Shown here: positions 16,458 through 23,772 of the stretch, piece after piece | How the letters are laid out: the number at the start of each line of letters is the position of its first letter | How positions within the stretch are numbered: position 1 is the stretch's first letter | NCBI GenBank assembly: GCA_948477625.1 | Contig: CAOLNK010000001.1 | Span: forward strand, 62,001-126,000 | Direction of reading: 5' to 3' | DNA: 64,000 nucleotides | From: an uncultured Candidatus Saccharibacteria bacterium | GTDB taxonomy: Bacteria; Patescibacteriota; Saccharimonadia; Saccharimonadales; Saccharimonadaceae | The notes under the pieces: generated by a model | Told to the model about the DNA's origin: nothing | Databases searched by the model: none | Seen by the model: only the letters and a program-made list of their open reading frames with translations | Program-made: the position numbers and the translations under genes

Positions 16458-18338
16458 ATGACTCAAAACATTCGCAACATCGCAATTATTGCTCACGTCG
16501 ACCACGGCAAAACTACGCTTGTGGACGGCTTGCTCAAGCAGTCGCGCACTTTTCGTGACAATCAGGCCGAAATGTCGCAAACCTTGATTATGGACTCCAT
16601 GGATCAGGAGCACGAGCGGGGAATCACCATTACTGCCAAGCAAACCTCAGTTTATTATAACGATTACAAAATCAACATTATCGACACTCCAGGCCACGCC
16701 GACTTTTCCGGTGAGGTGGAGCGCACACTCAATATGGCGGACGGTGTTCTCTTAGTGGTGGATGCCCAGGAAGGCCCAATGCCACAGACTAAGTTTGTCC
16801 TGCAAAAGGCACTCAGTCTCAAGCTTAAGCCGGTGGTGATTATCAACAAAATTGACAAACCTGCTGCTCGCATCGACGAAGTGGAAAGCGAAATCGCCGA
16901 CCTCTTCCTCGAGCTCGCCAGCGACGAGAGCCAGCTGAACTATCCGATTTATTATGCGATTGCTCGCGATGGCAAGGCCGGCAAGACTACTGATCTCGAT
17001 GATGATTTGCACGTAATTTTTGAGTCCATTATTAATGATATTCCAGCACCAAAGATTGATGAGGATGCCTCTAAGGGTGCTCAGCTCTTAGTGGCGGCGC
17101 TCGCGGCGGACAACTACCTCGGCAAATACGCTATTGGCAAGATCTTCCGTGGCAAGCTCAAGAAGGGCGAAACTGTATCGGTCATACATCAACTGACAAC
17201 GAATGAGTCTTCTGAAGGGTCTGAGACTCGGGCAAGCGCCCCGGAGCGGCCCGAAGAAGACTCGATCGTTATCACTAAGGCAAAAATTGATAAGATTTTT
17301 GTCTACAAGGGCTTAGGTAAGGAAGAAGTGCCCGAAGCCACCGCTGGCGACATCGTGGCTGTGTCTGGTATTGCTCGGGCTAACATCGGCGACACGATTG
17401 CTACCGGTGAGACTCCCGAGGCTTTGCCCACGATTGAACTTGAGCCGCCCACACTGAGTATCTATATTGGGCCAAACACCTCTCCGCTCAAGGGGCAAGA
17501 GGGCGAGTTTACTACTTCGCGCCAGATTGCCGAGCGCCTCGAGCGCGAATTGGAAACCAACATCGCTCTCAAAATTGTGCTTGATGGTTTGGGCTACAAA
17601 GTTTCTGGCCGCGGTGAGTTACATCTTTCGGTTTTGATTGAGACGATGCGTCGCGAGGGCTACGAGCTTGAAACCGGCCGTCCCGAGGTAGTCTATAAGG
17701 AGGTTGACGGCGTCAAACAAGAGCCGGTGGAAGAGCTGACAATCGAAGTCGAGCCGGAATTTGTCGGCGCGGTCAGCCAGGAACTCGGTATTCGCAAAGC
17801 GGAGCTCAAGAGCCAGGAGATGACCAGCACTGGCGCCACCCGCTTTGTTTATGAAATTACTACTGCCGCCTTGATTGGTTTGCGTAACAATTTGCTCACC
17901 GCCACCAAAGGTACGGCGATTATGTCCACTTTGCCGAACGGCTATCGTCCAGTGGAAGGGAAGTATAAGCCCGAACGTAATGGCGCTTTGATCGCCTTCG
18001 AGCCGGGCACCAGCACGGCCTATGCGCTTGATGCTGCTCAGGCGCGTGGTATTCTCTTTATCCCGCCTGGTGTGCCGGTGTATCAAGGTATGATTGTTGG
18101 TCTCAGCAACAAGAAAGATGACCTCGATATCAATGTTTGTAAGGAAAAGCAGCTCACCAACATGCGCACTCATGCTAGCGACGGTGCCATTCAGTTGACG
18201 CCCTATACGCAGTATTCGCTGGAGCAGTGCATCGACTTCTTGCTGGACGATGAACTTCTCGAAGTCACGCCCAAATCTCTCCGTTTACGCAAGCGTCAGC
18301 TTGATCCGGTCAAGCGTAAGCGTGAAGCTAGAGCATAG
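16458..18338 (+). CDS. typA: TypA/BipA ribosome-associated GTPase with in-frame insertion
   Basis: 626 aa translational GTPase. G1 is AHVDHGKTTL, the switch region HERGITITAKQ, G3 DTPGHADF and G4 NKID. The C-terminal half matches TypA (SGRGELHLSVLIETMRREG, RPEVVYKE), not EF-G. It binds ribosomes and helps assembly or stress adaptation. Family members are usually near 605-615 aa. The excess maps to about residues 250-270 (SSEGSETRASAPERPEEDS), within domain II. That stretch coincides with a palindromic DNA element also found in non-coding DNA at 11234, so it looks like a tolerated mobile insertion. A terminator follows directly. Confidence 0.95.
   Translation: MTQNIRNIAIIAHVDHGKTTLVDGLLKQSRTFRDNQAEMSQTLIMDSMDQEHERGITITAKQTSVYYNDYKINIIDTPGHADFSGEVERTLNMADGVLLVVDAQEGPMPQTKFVLQKALSLKLKPVVIINKIDKPAARIDEVESEIADLFLELASDESQLNYPIYYAIARDGKAGKTTDLDDDLHVIFESIINDIPAPKIDEDASKGAQLLVAALAADNYLGKYAIGKIFRGKLKKGETVSVIHQLTTNESSEGSETRASAPERPEEDSIVITKAKIDKIFVYKGLGKEEVPEATAGDIVAVSGIARANIGDTIATGETPEALPTIELEPPTLSIYIGPNTSPLKGQEGEFTTSRQIAERLERELETNIALKIVLDGLGYKVSGRGELHLSVLIETMRREGYELETGRPEVVYKEVDGVKQEPVEELTIEVEPEFVGAVSQELGIRKAELKSQEMTSTGATRFVYEITTAALIGLRNNLLTATKGTAIMSTLPNGYRPVEGKYKPERNGALIAFEPGTSTAYALDAAQARGILFIPPGVPVYQGMIVGLSNKKDDLDINVCKEKQLTNMRTHASDGAIQLTPYTQYSLEQCIDFLLDDELLEVTPKSLRLRKRQLDPVKRKREARA
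17205..17263. repeat. Palindromic element inside typA
   Basis: Terminal inverted repeats GAGTCTTCT/AGAAGACTC enclose a G+C-rich core whose 38 nt match 11234-11271 with four mismatches. The element is in frame and adds a hydrophilic loop to the protein. It resembles Rickettsia palindromic elements in behaviour. Confidence 0.65.
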
Positions 18339-18341
18339 AGT

Positions 18342-18370
18342 AAATAATCCTCTCTGAAGGGGATTATTTT
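18342..18370 (+). terminator. typA terminator
   Basis: AATAATCC/GGATTATT stem followed by TT, starting 3 nt after the stop codon. Confidence 0.8.
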
Positions 18371-18399
18371 GCGCATCTCATCAAAAAGCATTAATACTA

Positions 18400-18428
18400 T
18401 TGACAAAATACACAATCCGTGCTACAAT
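18400..18428 (+). promoter_or_regulatory. Near-consensus promoter of the 118-aa membrane protein
   Basis: TTGACA, a 17-nt spacer ending CCGTGC, then TACAATGGAAGTAT, nearly the same as at 5935, 25972 and 47409. The roughly 120-nt leader holds CCGTAGTA/TACTACGG and GAGCCAC/GTGGCTC hairpins, plus a competing CCACAAG/CTTGTGG pairing. Confidence 0.85.
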
Positions 18429-18557
18429 GGAAGTATAAGGCCGTAGTATACATACTACGGAGCCACAAGTTTTTTTATCAAAACCTAGTGGCTCTTATGA
18501 GCCTTAGGTAGATTAAAAGCTTGTGGTGTGAATATATTTATGAAGGAGGGTCATATT

Positions 18558-18914
18558 ATGACAGTTTTAGTTTTTGTAGTGGTTTTTATCATCGTTTGTA
18601 TTTTCGGGCACAATTGTCTGGCTTTGTTATATAAGCAGAAAGAAGACATTAAATCCGGAAAAATTGGCATGATGGATGGTAATACTCCATTAATTTGGGC
18701 CGGGGTTCTGTTCTTGTATCCGTGCGCTGCCGCCATGATAACGTGCAAAATCTGTGGGATGGGGTTCAATTCCGACAGAGGTATTATCGCGACTTCTGTA
18801 TTCTATATGTTGTACAGTTTTGTTGTCTTGGTGCCATGGGTGCTTTTTAAACCGGCTTGTTTCCATGTACTTAAATACGTGGAAGCTTGTTTCTGGAAAA
18901 ATAACAAAAATTAG
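18558..18914 (+). CDS. Small three-pass membrane protein, accessory
   Basis: 118 aa from the ATG at 18558, behind AAGGAGGG; an in-frame start at 18528 has no RBS. Hydrophobic segments lie at about residues 2-20, 45-65 and 76-98, with four Cys near the second. No family is recognised. It belongs to the set of accessory genes with a strong promoter, long structured leader, good SD and own terminator. It is flanked by typA and two variable cassettes. Confidence 0.65.
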   Translation: MTVLVFVVVFIIVCIFGHNCLALLYKQKEDIKSGKIGMMDGNTPLIWAGVLFLYPCAAAMITCKICGMGFNSDRGIIATSVFYMLYSFVVLVPWVLFKPACFHVLKYVEACFWKNNKN

Positions 18915-18940
18915 TTACATTGTGTAAACACCACAAAGCA

Positions 18941-18970
18941 AAAACCGCCCAGCACCATCGGGCGGTTTTT
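18941..18970 (+). terminator. Rho-independent terminator
   Basis: AAAACCGCCC/GGGCGGTTTTT stem-loop, 20 nt ahead of cassette B. Confidence 0.9.
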
Positions 18971-18989
18971 CAAATGTTACTCATCCTCT

Positions 18990-19231
18990 CCACTCTACAT
19001 GTCTAATACAGTACTAAGGCAGCGGAGGGGGAAACCGAGGTAGCGCTCGTACGGGCCATTCGACGTGTACACTGTGGAGGCATCGAAGCCGAGGCTGTAA
19101 CCGCTAGGGATAGCAGAGCCATCATAGCGAGTAGATGACGCCCGCGACGACCACCCGTAGCCGTTGATGCCAGAGCCCCTGAAGGTAGCACCACTAACAC
19201 CAGGCAGACTCATGAGCCCGCTGCGCACGAA
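18990..19231 (-). pseudogene. Orphan variable C-terminal cassette B
   Basis: The minus strand encodes FVRSG..., GINGYGWSSRASSTRYDG, YSLGFDAS and RYLGFPLRCLSTVLDM with a stop. There is no N-terminal domain, SD or promoter; an in-frame ATG at 19279 lies in the palindrome spacer. It shares GGCATCAACGGCTAC and TCGAATGGCCCG with cassette A and differs mostly where A has Asn codons. Its 48-nt 3' end is the inverted repeat of cassette C's end with one mismatch. Confidence 0.7.
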
Positions 19232-19255
19232 GTAAAGAAACGAGTTCTGTTCGGG

Positions 19256-19286
19256 ATAAAAGTTGATAGTTACTATCAACTTTTAT
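19256..19286. repeat. Perfect palindrome between cassettes B and C (first)
   Basis: 15-bp arms (ATAAAAGTTGATAGT/ACTATCAACTTTTAT) around a single T. It shares the TTGATAG/CTATCAA core with the palindrome at 19314. Candidate recombinase site, operator or cruciform. Confidence 0.7.
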
Positions 19287-19313
19287 ATACTACTCGCCCC
19301 CGTTACTATATTC

Positions 19314-19342
19314 GTAAACTTGATAGTAGCTATCAAGTTTAC
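19314..19342. repeat. Perfect palindrome between cassettes B and C (second)
   Basis: 13-bp arms (GTAAACTTGATAG/CTATCAAGTTTAC) around TAG, ending 4 nt before the 5' boundary of cassette C. Confidence 0.7.
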
Positions 19343-19345
19343 TGT

Positions 19346-19569
19346 TTCGTGCGCAGCGGGCACGTCTATCCAGTTAATACTGCTGGTACTTTCAGGGGCG
19401 CTGGCGGCATCTACTGGTCATCGCGAGCTGCTACCTACACCTCGTCCACTTCGGCTACGGCTTATTATCTGCAAGTTGAGTCGTCTGCTATCAAACCGTC
19501 CCACTCCAGCCATCGTTACACCGGTTTCCCCCTCCGCTGCCTTAGTACTGTATTAGATATGTAGAGTGG
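19346..19569 (+). pseudogene. Orphan variable C-terminal cassette C
   Basis: Encodes FVRSGHVYPVNTAG, GGIYWSSRAATYTSST, AYYLQVESS and RYTGFPLRCLSTVLDM, with no start signals. All 224 nt are identical to cassette D (30336-30559, opposite strand). It faces cassette B head to head, and its 3' end abuts the -10 box of tatD. Confidence 0.75.
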
Positions 19570-19584
19570 TATAATGTATATACT

Positions 19585-20532
19585 ATGCTAATCGATACAC
19601 ACTGTCATTTACACGACCCCGAATGGTTTACGCCCGAGCAATCGGAGTTGTTTTTGCAGGAAGCACGCGAAAACGGCGTGCAAAAGATTATCTGTATTGG
19701 CACCAATCCGCAGGATTCTTGGGATGCTCGCGACTACGCTAATGCGCATAATGACGTTTATTGGACTTACGGCATCCACCCCGAATTCTGTAGAAGCCCG
19801 AGAGAAGAAAATGTAGACATTTTCTTCCGAGGCGACGCCCAGAATATTGAGCAAAGCGAATTCGCCAGCCAGCCCGAAATGCTAGTGATGCCAGAATTAT
19901 CGTCTTTTCGGGAATCTCCGGAGGTCAAGGTTACTGATGTTTGTCAAGAAAGATTAAAAGAGCGGTCAGCTGACCGCGAGGAACGAGAGCCCCGTAAAGA
20001 CGGGCGCTCGAGTGGGTCTCTCAAGGCAAACGTTAGTAACCTTAATAGCAGGTTGGTTGCCATCGGTGAAATCGGCCTCGACTACCATTACGACGGCTAC
20101 GACCGCACCGCCCAAATTCGCCTTTTCGAGCAAATGCTTCAGCTTGCGCTCAACCTCAATCTTCCAGTTTCACTCCATATTCGTGAAGCCTTCAGTGACG
20201 CACTAGCCATTATCGATAATTTTCCGAAAACTCGTGGCGTGGTTCACAGTTTCACTGGTTCTAAGCGCGACCTACGTCAAGCCTTAGAGCGTGGTTTTTA
20301 CGTTGGTGTCAATGGTCTTTGTACCTACACCACTAACCCTTTACCCCCACTTGAAAAAATGGTCTTAGAAACCGATGCTCCCTTCTTGACTCCAATTCCG
20401 TTCCGTGGTACAATAAATAAACCAGGATATGTTAAAACTATTGCGACATATCTCGCGGAAAAATTGGGTGTGGCAGAAGCAAACATAGTGGAGCAAACAA
20501 CTCAAAATGCGAGAAACATTTTTCAAGTCTAA
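19585..20532 (+). CDS. tatD: TatD family metal-dependent hydrolase with large insertion
   Basis: 315 aa TIM-barrel nuclease/hydrolase. Metal ligands are visible in DTHCHLH, GEIGLDYHYDG, SLHIRE, VVHSFTG and ETDAPFLTP. TatD proteins act as 3'-5' DNA exonucleases or D-aminoacyl-tRNA deacylase-like quality-control enzymes and usually have about 255-265 aa. The excess lies between the GIHPEF segment (residue 70) and VAIGEIG (about residue 154) and is low-complexity and charged. The DNA there contains perfect palindromes, one flanked by blocks also found at 11106. The barrel core seems intact. TATAAT at 19570-19575 lies 9 nt before the ATG. Confidence 0.9.
   Translation: MLIDTHCHLHDPEWFTPEQSELFLQEARENGVQKIICIGTNPQDSWDARDYANAHNDVYWTYGIHPEFCRSPREENVDIFFRGDAQNIEQSEFASQPEMLVMPELSSFRESPEVKVTDVCQERLKERSADREEREPRKDGRSSGSLKANVSNLNSRLVAIGEIGLDYHYDGYDRTAQIRLFEQMLQLALNLNLPVSLHIREAFSDALAIIDNFPKTRGVVHSFTGSKRDLRQALERGFYVGVNGLCTYTTNPLPPLEKMVLETDAPFLTPIPFRGTINKPGYVKTIATYLAEKLGVAEANIVEQTTQNARNIFQV
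19798..19834. repeat. Palindromic element, type 1, inside tatD
   Basis: CCGAGAGAAGA leads into perfect 11-bp arms (GAAGAAAATGT/ACATTTTCTTC, 19804-19827), closed by TTCCGAGGCG. The outer blocks match the intergenic copy at 11106-11146. In frame with tatD. Confidence 0.6.
19962..20035. repeat. Palindromic tract inside tatD (second)
   Basis: Starts with a perfect 16-bp palindrome (GCGGTCAGCTGACCGC, 19962-19977). An imperfect GAGCCCCGT/ACGGGCGCTC hairpin follows. It encodes a charged, Arg/Glu/Ser-rich insertion, probably a second inserted element. Confidence 0.5.
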
Positions 20533-20650
20533 TCAAACCAGTATGAGCCGGGCTGAGGCCTACAATTTTTGCACTCCGGCTTCGGTGGAAGTTTATCGTG
20601 AGCTGATGGGCGTTGCTCAGGAGATCGAAACATGCCGTGCGTCAGTCTAG
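20507..20650 (+). CDS. Possible small protein (47 aa)
   Basis: A 47-codon frame from the ATG at 20507, overlapping the end of tatD by 26 nt and the start of the next gene by 19 nt. Amino-acid composition is ordinary (AEAYNFCTPASVEVYRELMG), and chained overlaps are common in this genome. No SD is visible. It may be a real coupled gene or chance. Confidence 0.35.
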   Translation: MRETFFKSNQTSMSRAEAYNFCTPASVEVYRELMGVAQEIETCRASV

Positions 20651-21516
20651 GTTCACGCAAAATTTACAAGGCCAAAATCATGAAATCCGGCGAAGGCTCA
20701 GTCAAGGCCACTGCGCCCGTTTGTGCGGCTGATTTATCGGCTATTAGTCAAGAAACTGAGAATCTAGTCAATATTGCCACTATTGCTGAAGAGGTTTTGC
20801 AATCCGAACAAATCCTCTCTAATCCGCAAACTGTACCGATTACTTCAGCTGGCGTCAAAGCTCCCAAGCAGCCACTTTACTACAAAGTTCAGTCTAATAT
20901 TCTACGCCCAGCCCGCGCTAAAGCTTTGCGTCGTGCTGTGGTCAAAGCAATCAATAGTCCTGCGCACAAGGCCTCCAAAAATACTCATCCCATAAAAACT
21001 GATACCCTGCAAGTACTGCTCGACGGCACCAAGGTGCAAATTCGCGCACATCGGGCACCAGTTTCTCGCGTTGGTCAGAAAATCATCGATACTCCCGCCA
21101 CCAAGACTCAAAAAACTCCGCGTCACTTCAAAAAGGCCCAAAAACTTGCTCAGCGAGCGTCGGAAAGAGTCACTATCACCGCCCGTCAAATGCGCCGTCG
21201 TCCCAGTCGTGCTGAGCTTATCAATGCCGAGTCCAAACTTGGCAGCACCATTTTTGGTCCTGTGCCCACCGGTCATCGTCGCGAATTCTTCCATGACCGT
21301 GAGAATGTCTGGATTTGGCACGAAGACTGGCTCGATCACGAACATCATGCACGCCAGCTCACCGTGCGCTACGAGGTTCGTCCCTCCGGTGTTTATAAAA
21401 AGATTTCCGCTGGCAAATATATCCAGCTCAAGGGCGCCGAGCTCGACAACTTCCGCCAAGCCACCAAAGTTTATCTGCATATTATCAAGCAAAAACTCTA
21501 CGCTCACGCAAAATAA
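20632..21516 (+). CDS. Basic protein of unknown function (up to 294 aa)
   Basis: Starts at 20632 or possibly at the ATG at 20680. The first two thirds are very basic and low in structure signals (KAPKQPLYYK, RPARAKALRRAVVKA, TPRHFKKAQKLAQR). The last 90 residues look folded, with several Trp/His (FFHDRENVWIWHEDWLDHEHHA) and a YEVRPSGVYKKI strand. No family is recognised. The charge suggests nucleic-acid contact. It lies between tatD and the cysteine desulfurase, 15 nt before the latter. Confidence 0.6.
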   Translation: MPCVSLGSRKIYKAKIMKSGEGSVKATAPVCAADLSAISQETENLVNIATIAEEVLQSEQILSNPQTVPITSAGVKAPKQPLYYKVQSNILRPARAKALRRAVVKAINSPAHKASKNTHPIKTDTLQVLLDGTKVQIRAHRAPVSRVGQKIIDTPATKTQKTPRHFKKAQKLAQRASERVTITARQMRRRPSRAELINAESKLGSTIFGPVPTGHRREFFHDRENVWIWHEDWLDHEHHARQLTVRYEVRPSGVYKKISAGKYIQLKGAELDNFRQATKVYLHIIKQKLYAHAK

Positions 21517-21531
21517 AGTATAATTAGAGTT

Positions 21532-22728
21532 ATGATTTATCTAGATCACGCCGCCGCTACTCCAGTTAGCGACAAGGCCCTGGCCGCTATGCAACCGTAT
21601 TTTACAGAGGAATTTTTCAATCCCTCCGCACCATATCTTCCAGCCAAGCGCGTGCGCGAGGCTTACGAATCCGCCAAAGACCAAATCGCCCATTGTATTG
21701 GCGCAAAAGGTGTCGACCTCGTCATCACGGCGGGTGCCACCGAATCGATCAATTTAGCCTTTACTGCGCGTCGTGGCAAATCTCTTGTGCTTGCCACCGA
21801 ACATACTGCTGTCCTAGAAGCGGCAAAAACTGGAGATTATGACTTAATCTTGGTTGACAAAACTGGCTTAATTCAGCTTGATGACCTGAGCCAAAAACTC
21901 ACCGACGAGGTCGACTTCATCTCAATTTCGCTCGCCAATAATGAGCTTGGTACGATTCAACCTTTAGCGGACATTGCTGAGATGATTCGTCAAACCCGTC
22001 AAGACCGGCTCGCGCGGGGAATCACTACGCCACTTTATTTTCATTCCGACGCTTCACAAGCCCTTAATCTCATGGATATTAGTGTGGCGCGCCTTGGGGT
22101 AGATTTGCTCACGCTCAACGCCGCTAAGTGTGGCGGTCCCAAAGGTGTTGGTGCGCTCTATCTCGCACATGGTGTCAAAATCTCGCCGCTTGCTGTGGGC
22201 GGCGGGCAAGAGCGTGGCCTGCGTTCGGGTACCGAAAATGTCCCGGGAGTAATTGGTTTTGCCACGGCCGCATCCGATGCTAAAACACACATCTCCTATC
22301 ATCGCAAGCAATACCAAGAAATGGCCAAAGTTCTTCGTCAAGAACTCGCACGTACCCCCATTGTAGCACAAGATATTGAAAAAGTCAAGCATAATCTTAA
22401 TTTAGAAATATCACAACCACTTTTCCTTGGTAATCCTAAACACCAGTTGGCGAATTTTGTGCCGGTGTGTCTTCCGGGCATTGATGCCGAGCGTCTGATT
22501 TATAAGTTTGAGCAAGAGGGGATTTTAGTCTCCACCGGTGCCGCCTGTGCCGCAAACAAGGGAAGCAAATCACACGTTTTGGCTGCTATTGGTTTGAGCG
22601 ATACTGAAATTTCCGGGTCGCTCCGCATCTCTCTCGGTAGCACCAACAACCTCGGCCAAATCAAACAGGCTGCACAGATCATTGTCCGTATCGTAGTAGA
22701 AGAATATCTCCGGAGTGCGCATGCCTAA
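21532..22728 (+). CDS. Cysteine desulfurase (NifS/IscS family)
   Basis: 398 aa PLP enzyme that moves sulfur from cysteine to an active-site Cys persulfide. It has YLDHAAATP at the N terminus, HSDASQALN, the lysine that holds PLP in NAAKCGGPKG (IscS has HK at this place), GGGQERGLRSGTEN, and the catalytic loop VSTGAACAANKGSKSHVL. It overlaps mnmA, so the likely sulfur acceptor is tRNA 2-thiouridine synthesis rather than, or besides, Fe-S assembly. TATAAT at 21519-21524 is 7 nt from the ATG. Confidence 0.93.
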   Translation: MIYLDHAAATPVSDKALAAMQPYFTEEFFNPSAPYLPAKRVREAYESAKDQIAHCIGAKGVDLVITAGATESINLAFTARRGKSLVLATEHTAVLEAAKTGDYDLILVDKTGLIQLDDLSQKLTDEVDFISISLANNELGTIQPLADIAEMIRQTRQDRLARGITTPLYFHSDASQALNLMDISVARLGVDLLTLNAAKCGGPKGVGALYLAHGVKISPLAVGGGQERGLRSGTENVPGVIGFATAASDAKTHISYHRKQYQEMAKVLRQELARTPIVAQDIEKVKHNLNLEISQPLFLGNPKHQLANFVPVCLPGIDAERLIYKFEQEGILVSTGAACAANKGSKSHVLAAIGLSDTEISGSLRISLGSTNNLGQIKQAAQIIVRIVVEEYLRSAHA

Positions 22729-23749
22729 AGTCTACCTCGGTATGTCTGGTGGCGTGGACTCGTCGGTTTCGGCCGTTCTCCTCAAGGAGCAGGGCTACGA
22801 CGTCACTGGTGTCTATATGAAAAACTGGTCCAAAGACCTCCCCGGTATGAAATGCCCCTGGGCGGAAGACCTGGCCGATGCTAAGCGCGTGGCGGTGCAA
22901 CTCGACCTTGATTTTGAAGTTTGGGATTTTGAGGCTGATTACAAACAAAAAGTGGTTGATTATATGCTGGCCGAGTTCCAAAAAGGTCGCACGCCCAACC
23001 CCGATATTATGTGTAACGAGCAAATCAAGTTCAAACTTTTTTACGACCGTGCTCTCCAAAACGGCGCTGACTTTATCGCGACTGGGCATTATGCTCGTAC
23101 CGACGGCCAAAATCTCCTGCGTGCCGTGGACGAGAATAAGGATCAGACCTATTTTCTCTATCGCATGAGCAACGCTGCCACTGCCAAAACTATTTTCCCT
23201 GTGGGTGGCATGACTAAGCCCGAGGTAAAAGCGCTTGCAGCCGAGAAAGGCCTCGACGTCGCCACCAAAAAAGAGTCTATGGGAGTTTGTTTTGTGGGCG
23301 AAGTTGGTATGAAAGATTTTCTCAAAGAATTTCTAGACACTCATCCCGGCGAAATTCGCGATGTTGAAACTAATAAAATCCTAGGCTATCACGACGGTGC
23401 GATTTTCTACACTATTGGTCAGCGCCACGGTCTCTATCTGGGTGGCGGATTACCCTATTATGTGGTGAAAAAAGACCTTGCTCAGAATATCGTCTACGTT
23501 TCACGCAATCTTAACGACGCTAACCTCTGGAGCGACCGTCTGCAGCTGGAAAATATTCATCTTCGCACTAATCTTCCCGCTTCTGGCCAAGTCCAAGTGC
23601 GCCCGCGCCATCGCGCCCCACTAGTACCAGCAAAGTTGGAAGGCGAGGTTTTGATATTCGCCACCCCCATCAAGCGCCCTGCCGCTGGCCAATCTGCCGT
23701 TTTCTACGACGGCGAAGTCTGCCTGGGTGGCGGCATCATCGCTGATTAG
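22721..23749 (+). CDS. mnmA: tRNA-specific 2-thiouridylase
   Basis: 342 aa. The ATP-pyrophosphatase P-loop GMSGGVDSSVSA, the catalytic Cys in TPNPDIMCNEQIKF and the second Cys in MGVCFVGE identify MnmA, which thiolates U34 of tRNA-Lys, -Glu and -Gln. Later motifs (GQRHGLYLGG) also match. The ATG at 22721 is preferred over a GTG at 22715. It overlaps the cysteine desulfurase by 8 nt, a sensible donor-acceptor pairing. tRNA-Lys(TTT) and tRNA-Glu(TTC), two of its substrates, are also in this window. Confidence 0.96.
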   Translation: MPKVYLGMSGGVDSSVSAVLLKEQGYDVTGVYMKNWSKDLPGMKCPWAEDLADAKRVAVQLDLDFEVWDFEADYKQKVVDYMLAEFQKGRTPNPDIMCNEQIKFKLFYDRALQNGADFIATGHYARTDGQNLLRAVDENKDQTYFLYRMSNAATAKTIFPVGGMTKPEVKALAAEKGLDVATKKESMGVCFVGEVGMKDFLKEFLDTHPGEIRDVETNKILGYHDGAIFYTIGQRHGLYLGGGLPYYVVKKDLAQNIVYVSRNLNDANLWSDRLQLENIHLRTNLPASGQVQVRPRHRAPLVPAKLEGEVLIFATPIKRPAAGQSAVFYDGEVCLGGGIIAD

Positions 23750-23772
23750 TTATCTGTGGTATAATATATTCT

